From: Phycisphaeraceae bacterium
GTDB lineage: Bacteria; Planctomycetota; Phycisphaerae; Phycisphaerales; UBA1924
Length of the DNA stretch: 64,000 nt
Direction: 5' to 3'
Assembly (NCBI GenBank): GCA_019636655.1
Contig: JAHBXB010000002.1
Location: 942,537-1,006,536 of the forward strand
Shown here: positions 1 through 7,316 of the stretch, piece by piece
Position numbering within the stretch: position 1 is the first letter of the stretch
Layout of the letters: the number at the start of each line of letters is the position of its first letter
Translations under genes and position numbers: made by a program
Notes under the pieces: generated by a model
What the model was told of the DNA's origin: nothing
The model's database searches: none
Seen by the model: the letters and a program-made list of their open reading frames with translations, nothing else

Positions 1-245
1 GGCCAGCGGATCCACGATGGGAGTCGCTTGATCCCGAGCGTTTCGGCCTGGCGGGCCAGGGCGCCGGAATCAAAGACCCAGCCGCATTCAGGGCACTGCA
101 CCCCTTGCAGCCCGCGGAGCAGGTAGCCGCACCCTTCGCATTGAACGTCGTGGTCTCGCAGCAGTTCGAGCAGCCGGGTTCGGCGGGCGAGCCGCTCATC
201 GACGCCGTCGGAACCCCGGGCCGGGGCGGGAGCATCACCTGACAT
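1..245 (-). CDS. Zinc-ribbon protein, C-terminal part outside the window
   Basis: About 81 N-terminal codons are visible; the rest lies beyond position 1. After an Ala/Pro/Arg-rich start, a zinc ribbon is formed by Cys36, Cys39, Cys51 and Cys54 (CEGCGY ... CPECGW). The same C-x2-C-G-Y ... C-P-E-C-G signature recurs in at least five other proteins of this window, usually next to membrane segments. The ATG at 245 lies inside the end of ubiX, overlapping its stop by 11 bases, so the two are very probably translated from one message. No enzymatic function can be read from the visible part. Confidence 0.7.
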   Translation of the reverse strand, partial: MSGDAPAPARGSDGVDERLARRTRLLELLRDHDVQCEGCGYLLRGLQGVQCPECGWVFDSGALARQAETLGIKRLPSWIRW

Positions 246-972
246 GCCGCGGCTCACCGCTTGGCCTGGTGGCCTCGCTCCAGCGAGTGCTCAGCGAGTG
301 CTCCACCTTGAGCAGGTCGAGAACCTTGCCGACCATGAAGTCCACTATCTCGTTGATCGACGTGGGGTTGAGGTATAGCCCGGGGTTGGTGGGGCAGACG
401 ATCCCGCCCGCGAGGGTGACCTGCCGCATGCTGTCGATGTCGATCAGGCTCAGCGGCGTCTCGCGGTGGCAGAGGATCAGGGGCCGGCGTTCCTTGAGCG
501 TTACCATCGCCGCGCGGCAGAGGAGGTTGTTCCCCGAGCCGGTGGCGATCGCCCCAAGGCTCGACGAACTGCACGGCATGACCACCATCCCGTCGTGCAG
601 GAACGAGCCGGAAGCGATGACCGCGCCGACGTCCTTGTTGGGGTGGATGACCAGCCGCTGGGCGGCGTGGGCGTCGGTGATGCCGGGGCAGAGCGTGGCG
701 AAATCGACGTGGGTGACCTGGGCCTCATCGAAGAGCAGCCTCCGGCCGTAGTCGGTCACGACCAGGTGCACCTCGGCCCCACCCAGCAGCATCTGCTCCA
801 GCAGCCGCAGGGCGTAGGCGGCGCCGGAGGCCCCGGAAACCCCCAGCACGAACCGGCGGCCGTGCGCCCGCGGCGGGGAGGCGGCGCCAGGCCCGGGCGC
901 GCCGTTGGGCGATGGATGGCCCGGACGGACCGGGTGGGGCGGGCGGGGAGGGGGGGTCGAGGGTGGAGTCAT
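235..972 (-). CDS. ubiX: UbiX-type flavin prenyltransferase
   Basis: UbiX joins a dimethylallyl group to FMN to make the prenylated flavin used by UbiD-type decarboxylases; it is cytoplasmic. The family signatures are present: GVSGASGAAYA near residues 44-54 (flavin-binding Rossmann start), PCSSSSLGAIATG and RETPLS in the middle, and a C-terminal helix ending LDLLKVEHSL. The protein is 245 residues, against about 190-200 normally; the excess is a Pro-rich N-terminus of roughly 38 residues before GRRFVLGVSG, with no alternative ATG inside it. No ubiD gene is visible nearby. A zinc-ribbon gene overlaps the 3' end. A -10-like TAGAAT lies at 1040-1045, in the region shared with the divergent lipoprotein gene. 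Confidence 0.9.
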   Translation of the reverse strand: MTPPSTPPPRPPHPVRPGHPSPNGAPGPGAASPPRAHGRRFVLGVSGASGAAYALRLLEQMLLGGAEVHLVVTDYGRRLLFDEAQVTHVDFATLCPGITDAHAAQRLVIHPNKDVGAVIASGSFLHDGMVVMPCSSSSLGAIATGSGNNLLCRAAMVTLKERRPLILCHRETPLSLIDIDSMRQVTLAGGIVCPTNPGLYLNPTSINEIVDFMVGKVLDLLKVEHSLSTRWSEATRPSGEPRHVR

Positions 973-1038
973 CGGCGTGACGGCCTTCCCGAGTTCGGCC
1001 CAGAAACTGCCGAAATGGGGGGGGTTGGGCCGATGGAC

Positions 1039-1045
1039 TATTCTA
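1039..1045. promoter_or_regulatory. Overlapping divergent -10 elements
   Basis: The sequence TATTCTA reads as a -10 hexamer TATTCT on the plus strand (toward the lipoprotein gene at 1107) and TAGAAT at 1045-1040 on the minus strand (toward ubiX at 972). Both leaders would be about 60 bases. No clear -35 is seen on either side. Confidence 0.35.
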
Positions 1046-1106
1046 GTCGCCGCGGCCGAGCATGCATGCCGGGCGCTGGTTGAATGGTCTTTGAAGGAAC
1101 CGCCTC

Positions 1107-1865
1107 ATGACCGCACGGAAGTCCATCCCGCTGATCGCCCTGCCGGTTCTCGCCCTTGCCGCGCTGCTCTCGGGCTGCGTGGGGTACACCTCCGCGCCGG
1201 CGACGCGGGAGGAATCGGTGTTCGCCGATCCCAACGCGCCGGCCACTCGCGATGTGGCGACTAAGGCGCTGCGTTGGACGGCGTACCGCTACCCGCCGGA
1301 GGGCGGGGACGGGCGCACGCAGGGGTGGGACCAGAAGCAGAGCGATCTCAAGGCCAGCGGCGAGAAGCTCCCGCCGCGGTTCGCGATCAACCTGCCGCCG
1401 ACGACCCGCCCGGAGACGTACCGGCGCGTGGTGGAGGATGTGGGGCTGGGTGCGGTGATGCTGACGCCCGAGACGCAGGGCCTGCCGACCTACTACCTCG
1501 GCCGGGTGTACATCCTGGGCGACCAGGCCTCGGTGGACGTGATCCGGCCGGTGGCGGAGTTCTCAAACCCGGAGAAGGTGACGTACCAGGCGATCACGGT
1601 TCGTCTCCGCGGCGGGCTCAAGCCGTGGACGGTGATCTCGAACACGCCGTGGACGCTCGGCTCGGTGACGCCGCCGGCGCCGAACTTCTATGTGCCCGAG
1701 CCCGAGCCGACGCTGCAGTACGCGTCGCCAGCGAGCACCGAGGAACCGCCCGCGCCCGAGGCGGTGCCGGAGGAGATGGGCGAGCCGGCGCCGACGCCGG
1801 TCGCGGACCCGACCCCGACGTGGGAACCCAGCGACGAGGCCCTGCACGACGCCTCGAACGGATAA
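1107..1865 (+). CDS. Putative lipoprotein, function unknown
   Basis: The N-terminus is a lipoprotein signal: basic MTARK, a hydrophobic stretch, and the lipobox LLSGC with Cys24 as lipidation site. The mature part is acidic, contains no family I recognise, and ends in a Pro/Glu-rich tail from about residue 200 (PEPEPTLQYASPASTEEPPAPE). It is 252 residues and would be anchored in the inner or outer membrane. GGAA upstream of the ATG (gaaGGAAccgcctc) serves as a ribosome site. The stop TAA overlaps the -10-like TAAACT of the following pyrR gene. No function should be assigned. Confidence 0.75.
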   Translation: MTARKSIPLIALPVLALAALLSGCVGYTSAPATREESVFADPNAPATRDVATKALRWTAYRYPPEGGDGRTQGWDQKQSDLKASGEKLPPRFAINLPPTTRPETYRRVVEDVGLGAVMLTPETQGLPTYYLGRVYILGDQASVDVIRPVAEFSNPEKVTYQAITVRLRGGLKPWTVISNTPWTLGSVTPPAPNFYVPEPEPTLQYASPASTEEPPAPEAVPEEMGEPAPTPVADPTPTWEPSDEALHDASNG

Positions 1866-1868
1866 ACT
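1863..1868 (+). promoter_or_regulatory. -10-like TAAACT in front of pyrR
   Basis: TAAACT ends 5 bases before the pyrR ATG at 1874, which fits transcription starting at the start codon; its first three bases are the stop of the preceding gene. Confidence 0.4.
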
Positions 1869-1873
1869 TCGTC

Positions 1874-2395
1874 ATGAAGGTCATTGCCGATGAAGCCGAG
1901 GTTGCTCGACTGATCGATGCCCTGGCGCGCCAGATCGCCGGGTCCGTGCGCGATCAGAAGTCGCTCGGGCTCATCGGCATCCGGCGGCGGGGCGATGTGC
2001 TGGCGGTGCGAGTGGGGGAGCGGTTGGGGCTGATGCCGGGGCAGGTCGGCTCGATCGACATCACGCTGTACCGCGACGACCTGTCCGAGACCGGGCCGAT
2101 GGCGCGGGTCGGCAAGACGCACATCCCCTTCTCGATCCAGGGGCGGGAGATCGTGCTGCTGGACGACGTGATCATGACCGGGCGGTCGGTGCTCGCCGCA
2201 ATCCGTGAGATCCTCGACTTCGGACGCCCGAGCCGGATCTGGCTGGCGGTGCTCGCAGAGCGGCCGGAGCGGGAGATCCCGCTGCAGCCGGAGTTCGCGG
2301 CGCTGCGTCTGGCGCCGGGGCCCGGGGAGAAGATCGACGTTCGGCTGGCGCCGCAGGACGAGATGGACCGGGTGTCCATCAACCCGCGGGTATAA
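1874..2395 (+). CDS. pyrR: PyrR-like bifunctional pyrimidine regulator / uracil phosphoribosyltransferase
   Basis: The protein is 173 residues, the usual PyrR length, with the PRPP-binding loop VLLDDVIMTGRSVLAA near residues 93-108 and the RRRGDVLA segment near 36. PyrR proteins bind pyr mRNA leaders in response to UMP and also convert uracil plus PRPP to UMP. The gene is immediately followed by pyrB (21-base gap), the classical partner. I chose the ATG at 1874 because the upstream part of the same frame overlaps the lipoprotein gene and looks non-coding, and because a -10-like hexamer sits just in front. With an apparently leaderless start there is no room for a PyrR attenuator ahead of pyrR itself, so whether the RNA-binding role is retained is uncertain. 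Confidence 0.88.
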   Translation: MKVIADEAEVARLIDALARQIAGSVRDQKSLGLIGIRRRGDVLAVRVGERLGLMPGQVGSIDITLYRDDLSETGPMARVGKTHIPFSIQGREIVLLDDVIMTGRSVLAAIREILDFGRPSRIWLAVLAERPEREIPLQPEFAALRLAPGPGEKIDVRLAPQDEMDRVSINPRV

Positions 2396-2404
2396 GCCGG
2401 CTCG

Positions 2405-2410
2405 TACACT
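2405..2410 (+). promoter_or_regulatory. -10-like TACACT in front of pyrB
   Basis: TACACT lies in the 21-base pyrR-pyrB gap and ends 6 bases before the pyrB ATG at 2417, suggesting pyrB has its own leaderless transcript besides read-through from pyrR. Confidence 0.45.
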
Positions 2411-2416
2411 GGGGCC

Positions 2417-3460
2417 ATGTCCGACACCGACGCGTCGATCCGCTCCGAAGCGCCCGCGTGGCCGCACCGGCACCTGCTGGGGCTGCAGTCGCTCTCGCCC
2501 CAGGACATCCGGACCATCCTGCAGACGGCCCGCTCGTTCTCCGAGGTCTCCACTCGCTCGGTGAAGAAGGTTCCCGCGCTCCGCGGCAAGGTGGTCGCCA
2601 ACCTCTTCTTCGAGGACTCCACCCGCACCCGCATCTCGTTCACGCTCGCGGCCCAGCGGCTCTCGGCGGACGTGGTCGACCTCACCGGCTCGGGATCCTC
2701 GGTGAGCAAGGGGGAGACAATCGACGACACGGCGGCGAACATCGAGGCGATGGGCGTGGACGCCGTGGTCGTGCGGCACAAGGCCTCCGGGGCCGCGGCG
2801 ACGGTGGCGCAGGCCGTGTCGTGCGCCGTGATCAACGCGGGCGATGGGCGGCATGAGCACCCGACGCAGGGCCTGCTGGATATCTACACGATCGCGGAGT
2901 CGCTCGGGCGGTTCGACTCGTTCGACCTGACGGGGCTGAAGATCGCGATCATCGGCGATCTGGTGTCGTCGCGGGTGGCCCGGTCGGACATCGCGGGGAT
3001 GACGGCGCTCGGAGCGGAGGTGATCTGCGTCGGTCCGCCGACGCTGGCGCCCAAGTCGCTCGAGACGCTGGGGCGGGCGCTGAGCGGCCCGGGCGCCTGC
3101 CGCGTGGAGCACGACATCGAGGCGATCCTTGGCGAGGGCGGGGTGGACGTGGTCAACATGCTGCGGATCCAGTTCGAGAGGCACGGAGGCGGGGGGGGCG
3201 ATGAGAAGGCGGCGGGGGCTCGGAGTTCGCCCGCCTTCCCGAGCCTGCGCGAGTACACGCGCCTGTTCTCGCTGACCGAGGAGCGCGCCGGGCGGCTCAA
3301 GCCCGGCGCGATCGTGATGCACCCCGGGCCGATCAACCGCGGCGTGGAGCTCGCCGCGGCGGTGGCGGACGGGCCGCGGAGCGTCATCCTGAAGCAGGTG
3401 ACCAACGGGCTCGCGGTGCGGATGGCGGTGCTCTACCTGTGCGTCGGGGCGGCCTCGTGA
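2417..3460 (+). CDS. pyrB: Aspartate carbamoyltransferase catalytic subunit
   Basis: Catalyses carbamoyl phosphate plus aspartate to N-carbamoylaspartate, the committed step of pyrimidine synthesis. Diagnostic motifs are FFEDSTRTRISF near residues 64-75 (carbamoyl phosphate loop), the GSSVSKGET loop near 97-105 that reaches into the neighbouring active site, and HPTQGLLDIYTI near 152. MHPGPINRGVEL near 315 is also typical. The length, 347 residues, is somewhat above the usual 305-310; the excess includes an N-terminal tail of about 25 residues and a Gly-rich insert near 255-275 (HGGGGGDEKAAG). No regulatory subunit pyrI is adjacent. Confidence 0.95.
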   Translation: MSDTDASIRSEAPAWPHRHLLGLQSLSPQDIRTILQTARSFSEVSTRSVKKVPALRGKVVANLFFEDSTRTRISFTLAAQRLSADVVDLTGSGSSVSKGETIDDTAANIEAMGVDAVVVRHKASGAAATVAQAVSCAVINAGDGRHEHPTQGLLDIYTIAESLGRFDSFDLTGLKIAIIGDLVSSRVARSDIAGMTALGAEVICVGPPTLAPKSLETLGRALSGPGACRVEHDIEAILGEGGVDVVNMLRIQFERHGGGGGDEKAAGARSSPAFPSLREYTRLFSLTEERAGRLKPGAIVMHPGPINRGVELAAAVADGPRSVILKQVTNGLAVRMAVLYLCVGAAS

Positions 3461-3533
3461 CGGGGCGGGGGACGGTGACCATCGGGGTGGGTACGCTGTC
3501 CCCCACCCATCCACCCTCGGGGCCCGCTGCACC

Positions 3534-4175
3534 ATGCCGACCGATCCCTCGACATCCCCCGCCGGACCATCGTCCGGCCTGCTGCTGATCATCTCCGGCC
3601 CGTCGGGGGTGGGGAAGACGACGATCACGCACGCGATCGAGCAGGAGTTCGCGGGCCGGCCCAGGGACGGCGGGGCGGGGGCGGTCTTCTCGGTATCGGC
3701 GACGACCCGCCCCCGGACCGCCGCGGACCGCGAGGGGCTCGACTACCACTTCGTCGACGACGCCGAGTTTGACCGGCTGGTAGCGCAGGACGCCTTTTTG
3801 GAATGGGCCAACGTCTTCGGCAAGCGGTACGGGACGCTGCGGAGTTGGGTCCAGGAGCGGCTGGCCGAGGGGCGGCTGGTGATCCTGGAGATCGACGTGC
3901 AGGGCGCGATCAGCGTGAAGCAGCAGATGCCGGACGCGTTTGGGCTGTTCGTGCTGCCGCCGAGCGAGAACGTGCTGCTCGACCGCCTGCGGGCGCGCAA
4001 GCGCGAGGAGGAGAGCGCCATCCAGCGGCGCTTCGCCGAGGCCAAGCGCGAGATGGCGACGGCGCGGACCTGCGGGGCCTACGACGTGTTCATCGTCAAC
4101 GACGATCTCAAGCGGGCGATCGGTGAAGCTGTAACCGCCGTGCGGTCTCGGTTGCAGAGCCGCGCCGGCGCCTGA
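3534..4175 (+). CDS. gmk: Guanylate kinase
   Basis: Phosphorylates GMP to GDP with ATP in the cytoplasm. The P-loop SGPSGVGKTTI sits at about residues 20-30, followed by the GMP-binding TTRPRTAADREGLDYHFV near 61-78 and EWANVFGKRYGT near 93-104. The length (213) matches the family apart from a short Ser/Pro-rich N-terminus. It is followed after about 30 bases by gatA and preceded by pyrB, both on the same strand; TACGCT at 3488-3493 could be its own -10 element with a leader of about 35 bases. Confidence 0.93.
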   Translation: MPTDPSTSPAGPSSGLLLIISGPSGVGKTTITHAIEQEFAGRPRDGGAGAVFSVSATTRPRTAADREGLDYHFVDDAEFDRLVAQDAFLEWANVFGKRYGTLRSWVQERLAEGRLVILEIDVQGAISVKQQMPDAFGLFVLPPSENVLLDRLRARKREEESAIQRRFAEAKREMATARTCGAYDVFIVNDDLKRAIGEAVTAVRSRLQSRAGA

Positions 4176-4194
4176 ATCGGCCCCGGGCGGCGGG

Positions 4195-4200
4195 TATGCT
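4195..4200 (+). promoter_or_regulatory. -10-like TATGCT that decides the gatA start
   Basis: TATGCT overlaps the first in-frame ATG (4196) and ends 7 bases before an in-frame TTG at 4208. A transcript from here could not include the ATG, which favours the TTG. Confidence 0.4.
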
Positions 4201-4207
4201 CCCCTCG

Positions 4208-5689
4208 TTGGACGTGTTTCCATACACGGTGGTGCAGACCCGCGACGCGGTGCGGTCGCGCCGGCTTCTCGCCGCGGACGCCGTCCGCGCCGCGCTGGAG
4301 CGTGCCGAGTCGCTCAACCCGCGGCTCAACGCCTTCCTCGAGTTGTTCCCCGGGCGGGCGATGGACCAGGCCCGCGCGATCGACGCGGCGATCGCGCGAG
4401 GGGAGGATCCCGGACCGCTCGCGGGGGTGCCCGTCGCGATCAAGGACAACCTCTGCCTTGCCTGGGGAAAGACGACCTGCGGCTCCCGGCTTCTTGAGCG
4501 CTACGAGTCGCCGTACACCGCGACGTGTGTGCAGCGGCTTATCGATGCCGGCGCGGTGGTCATCGGCAAGACCAACCTGGACGAGTTCGCGATGGGCTCC
4601 TCCGGCGAGCACTCGGCGTTCGGGCCGACCCGCCTCCCGTGGGACCTGGATCGAGTGCCCGGCGGATCGTCGTCCGGGTCCGCCGCGGCGGTCGCCGCGG
4701 GAGTGGTGCCGGCGGCGCTGGGGTCGGACACCGGCGGGTCCATCCGGCAGCCCGCGGGGATGTGCGGTGTGGTCGGCCTCAAGCCGACGTACGGCCGGGT
4801 CTCCCGCTACGGGCTCGTCGCGTTCGCTTCGTCGCTCGACCAGGTGGGCCCGTTCGCGAGGACGGTCGAGGACGCGGCGGTCCTGGCGGGTGTGCTCTGC
4901 GGGCACGACCCGCGCGACGGCACCTCGCTGGACGTGCCCGGCGAGGATCTCGCCGCGACGGTTGAGTCGCCCGTGGACTCGCTGTGCATCGGGATCCCCT
5001 CGCATGCGCGCGGGAGCGCGGGCAACCATCCGGGCGTGAACGCATCACTGGAGTCAGCCGCGGCGGCGCTCGGATCAGCGGGGGCGCGGATCGTCGATGT
5101 CGATCTCCCGCACGCCGACCACGGGATCGCGGCGTACTACATCATCGCGTCGGCGGAGGCGTCGTCGAACCTGGCGCGGTTTGATGGCGTGCGGTACGGC
5201 CGGCGCGCCGCGGTATCCGACGACGAGCCGCTCGAGGCGCTGTACAGCCGGTCCCGCGCGGAGGGATTCGGCGCGGAGGTGCAGCGACGGATCATGCTCG
5301 GAACGCACGTCCTGTCGTCGGGGTACCACGATCAGTACTACACCACCGCGCTGCGGGTGCGACGCCTGATCAAACGGGACTTCGATGCGGCCTTCGCCCG
5401 CGGCTGCCACGCCCTGCTGATGCCCGCCTCACCGACGCCGGCGTGCCGGCTCGGCGAGAAGACGGGCGATCCTTTGGCCCTGTACCTGGAGGACGTGTAC
5501 ACCGTCGGGGCCAACCTCGCGGGCCTGCCGGGGATCACGGTGCCCGCCGGGTTCGCGACCGAGGGAGGGAGCGAGTTGCCCGTGGGCGTCCAGCTCATCG
5601 CGCCGGCGCTGGGCGAAGCGACGCTTCTCCGTGCCGCGAGGATGCTGGAGCGGACAATCGCCCTGAGGCTCCGCCTACCCTCGCTGTAA
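4208..5689 (+). CDS. gatA: Asp/Glu-tRNA amidotransferase subunit A
   Basis: GatA is the glutaminase/amidase subunit of GatCAB, which converts misacylated Glu-tRNA(Gln) or Asp-tRNA(Asn) to the correct aminoacyl-tRNA. The amidase signature is complete: the Lys of VPVAIKDNL, the cis-Ser in PGGSSSGSAAAV and the nucleophilic Ser in GSDTGGSIRQPA. Two starts are possible, ATG 4196 and TTG 4208. I prefer TTG 4208 because the ATG lies within a -10-like hexamer and because the catalytic residues then fall at Lys79, Ser154 and Ser178, the numbering of the well-studied S. aureus enzyme. gatC is 2.5 kb downstream rather than adjacent, and gatB is not in the window. Confidence 0.94.
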   Translation: MDVFPYTVVQTRDAVRSRRLLAADAVRAALERAESLNPRLNAFLELFPGRAMDQARAIDAAIARGEDPGPLAGVPVAIKDNLCLAWGKTTCGSRLLERYESPYTATCVQRLIDAGAVVIGKTNLDEFAMGSSGEHSAFGPTRLPWDLDRVPGGSSSGSAAAVAAGVVPAALGSDTGGSIRQPAGMCGVVGLKPTYGRVSRYGLVAFASSLDQVGPFARTVEDAAVLAGVLCGHDPRDGTSLDVPGEDLAATVESPVDSLCIGIPSHARGSAGNHPGVNASLESAAAALGSAGARIVDVDLPHADHGIAAYYIIASAEASSNLARFDGVRYGRRAAVSDDEPLEALYSRSRAEGFGAEVQRRIMLGTHVLSSGYHDQYYTTALRVRRLIKRDFDAAFARGCHALLMPASPTPACRLGEKTGDPLALYLEDVYTVGANLAGLPGITVPAGFATEGGSELPVGVQLIAPALGEATLLRAARMLERTIALRLRLPSL

Positions 5690-5714
5690 CGCCGAAGCGA
5701 GGACCTCGGGAGGC

Positions 5715-6605
5715 ATGAGCCAGACGACCGACAGCACGCCGATCAATGCGGAGGCGCCGGTCGTGTCCGGAGCAGCCCCCACGATCGCCCCGCGCCGTGT
5801 CGCGGCGGCGTGGCGCGCCGTCCGGACCCACCTTCCGCGCCTCCGGCGCGGCCGGCTGCGGCTGTACGTGGCGACGGCGGGGGTCGGGCTTGTCGCGTTC
5901 CTCTGCGCCGCGCTGCTGGTGAGCCTCGCGCTCGCACAGGAGGCGCCGCGCTGGTGGCGGGCGATCGATTCGGGGAGCGCCGACGTCAAGCGCCTCGGGG
6001 TCGGCCTTGAGAACAGCATCGCCAACACGCTGCACGAGCCCCGGCCGACCCGGCAGGGTGGGCCCTACGGCGAGTCCAAGCCGTGGGAACTCGTCATCAC
6101 CGCCGACGCCGCGAACGCGTGGCTCAACACACGGCTCCGCCCGTGGCTGAAGAACCAGTCCGACCGGATCGAGTGGCCCGAGGAGGTAGTCGGCGTGCAG
6201 GTGGCCTTCCGGCCCGGCGAGATCGCGGTCGGCGCGATGATGCGCAGCGGCGAATCGGTGCAGGTCTTCTCCGCCGCGCTCAAGCCGGAGATCGACGAGC
6301 GGGGCTCGCTCTGGGCCCCGGCGCAGTCGGTCGCGCTCGGGCGGCTGCCGCTGTCGACCCGCTGGGTGCTCTCGACCTCCGGCCCATCGGTGGCGACGCG
6401 CCGCGTCCCCGACGAACTCCGCGAACTCCCGGAGACGTCGTCGCTGCTGCGGGCCTTCGCGGGGTCGCAGCCGATGATCGAGTCGCCGGCGTTCCCGATT
6501 CAGGGTGGGCGGCGGGTCCGGATCCTCGCGGTGCGGGTCGATCAGGACCGGCTCGTCCTCACATGCCAGACCGAGACCAGGGCCCGGGCCTCGAGCGGTC
6601 CCTGA
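5715..6605 (+). CDS. Membrane-anchored protein of unknown function
   Basis: The protein has 296 residues, a basic cytoplasmic N-terminus of about 49 residues, one membrane helix at about 50-74 (YVATAGVGLVAFLCAALLVS) and a roughly 220-residue exported domain. I recognise no family. The domain begins with conserved-looking aromatic residues (APRWWRAIDSG) and contains no catalytic motif. A good ribosome site, GGGAGG, sits just before the ATG. It follows gatA by 25 bases and may be cotranscribed with it. Confidence 0.7.
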   Translation: MSQTTDSTPINAEAPVVSGAAPTIAPRRVAAAWRAVRTHLPRLRRGRLRLYVATAGVGLVAFLCAALLVSLALAQEAPRWWRAIDSGSADVKRLGVGLENSIANTLHEPRPTRQGGPYGESKPWELVITADAANAWLNTRLRPWLKNQSDRIEWPEEVVGVQVAFRPGEIAVGAMMRSGESVQVFSAALKPEIDERGSLWAPAQSVALGRLPLSTRWVLSTSGPSVATRRVPDELRELPETSSLLRAFAGSQPMIESPAFPIQGGRRVRILAVRVDQDRLVLTCQTETRARASSGP

Positions 6606-6634
6606 TGAGATTTTTGTGAGCGCCTCGCGGCGGG

Positions 6635-6648
6635 CGTGGTATACCACG
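6635..6648. promoter_or_regulatory. Perfect 14-base palindrome in a promoter region
   Basis: CGTGGTATACCACG is fully self-complementary and contains TATACC, a plausible -10 for the gene at 6692. It could be a regulator site overlapping that promoter. No -35 at normal spacing is visible. Confidence 0.3.
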
Positions 6649-6691
6649 TCTCAGCAAGCCGCGTTGTCACCACACCGGGAGGACCAGCACC

Positions 6692-7192
6692 ATGGCGAAG
6701 AAGAAGGGCAAGAAGAAGAAGGCCGCGCCGCGAACGTCCGCCAAGAAGTCGGCGCCGAAGAAGAAGCGGGGCGCCAAACGGTCGGCCGCACGGGCCTCGT
6801 CGCTGGCCCCCAAGCCCGTGAAGACCGGACGCGGCGCGACGCCGATGCAGATCGGTCGCGAGCTGGTCGACTCCTTCAACCGCGGCCAGATCGCCATCAA
6901 CGACAAGTTGTGGTCGCCGAAGATCGTGTCGGTCGAGGGCCTGGGCGTCGAGTCGGCCTGGCACGGCCGCAAAGCGGTCGATGCGAAGAACGCGTGGTGG
7001 AACGAGGGCCATGTCATCCACGGCGCTTCGGCCGAGGGCCCCTACGTCGGCGCCTCGGGGTTCGCGGTGAAGTTCCGCATGGACGTCGAGGAACGGGCGA
7101 CCGGGACTCGACAGTTGATCGAGGAGATCGGGACCTACTCGGTCAAGGACGGGAAGATCGTTCGCGAGGAGTTCATGTACTTCCTCGCATAA
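6692..7192 (+). CDS. SnoaL/NTF2-fold protein with a histone-like Lys-rich N-terminal tail
   Basis: The first 45 or so residues are almost entirely Lys, Arg, Ala, Ser and Pro (MAKKKGKKKKAAPRTSAKK), resembling histone H1-like tails; residues 50-166 match the SnoaL-like/NTF2 fold, with IGRELVDSFNRGQ at the start and KFRMDVEERATGTRQLIEEIGTYSV near the end. The fold often holds a small-molecule pocket or forms dimers, and the tail could bind nucleic acid or simply solubilise. A second SnoaL-like protein without the tail is encoded at 41090-41524 and shares the pattern F.V...MDV ... E...YSVK(D/N)GKI. GGGAGGA precedes the ATG. A strong terminator follows within the next gene. Confidence 0.75.
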   Translation: MAKKKGKKKKAAPRTSAKKSAPKKKRGAKRSAARASSLAPKPVKTGRGATPMQIGRELVDSFNRGQIAINDKLWSPKIVSVEGLGVESAWHGRKAVDAKNAWWNEGHVIHGASAEGPYVGASGFAVKFRMDVEERATGTRQLIEEIGTYSVKDGKIVREEFMYFLA

Positions 7193-7316
7193 ACGTCCTG
7201 AAACCGCTCGCATCCCCGAACATCCGCCGCGTGCCCGTCCTTTCCGCGGCGGAAAAGCTCGCCCCGATTCGCCAGCCAAGACGAACAAAGGGTCCACGAA
7301 CCCCGTAGTAGGGGTA

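Noticed and set aside
1688-3628. A 646-codon open frame on the minus strand opposite pyrR and pyrB
   Set aside because: Arg/Pro/His-rich shadow; pyrR and pyrB are certain.
6577-6615. CAGGG ... CCCTG pairing followed by ATTTTTG at the end of the membrane protein gene
   Set aside because: Only five base pairs at the base and no good inner stem; the T run is 7 bases away.
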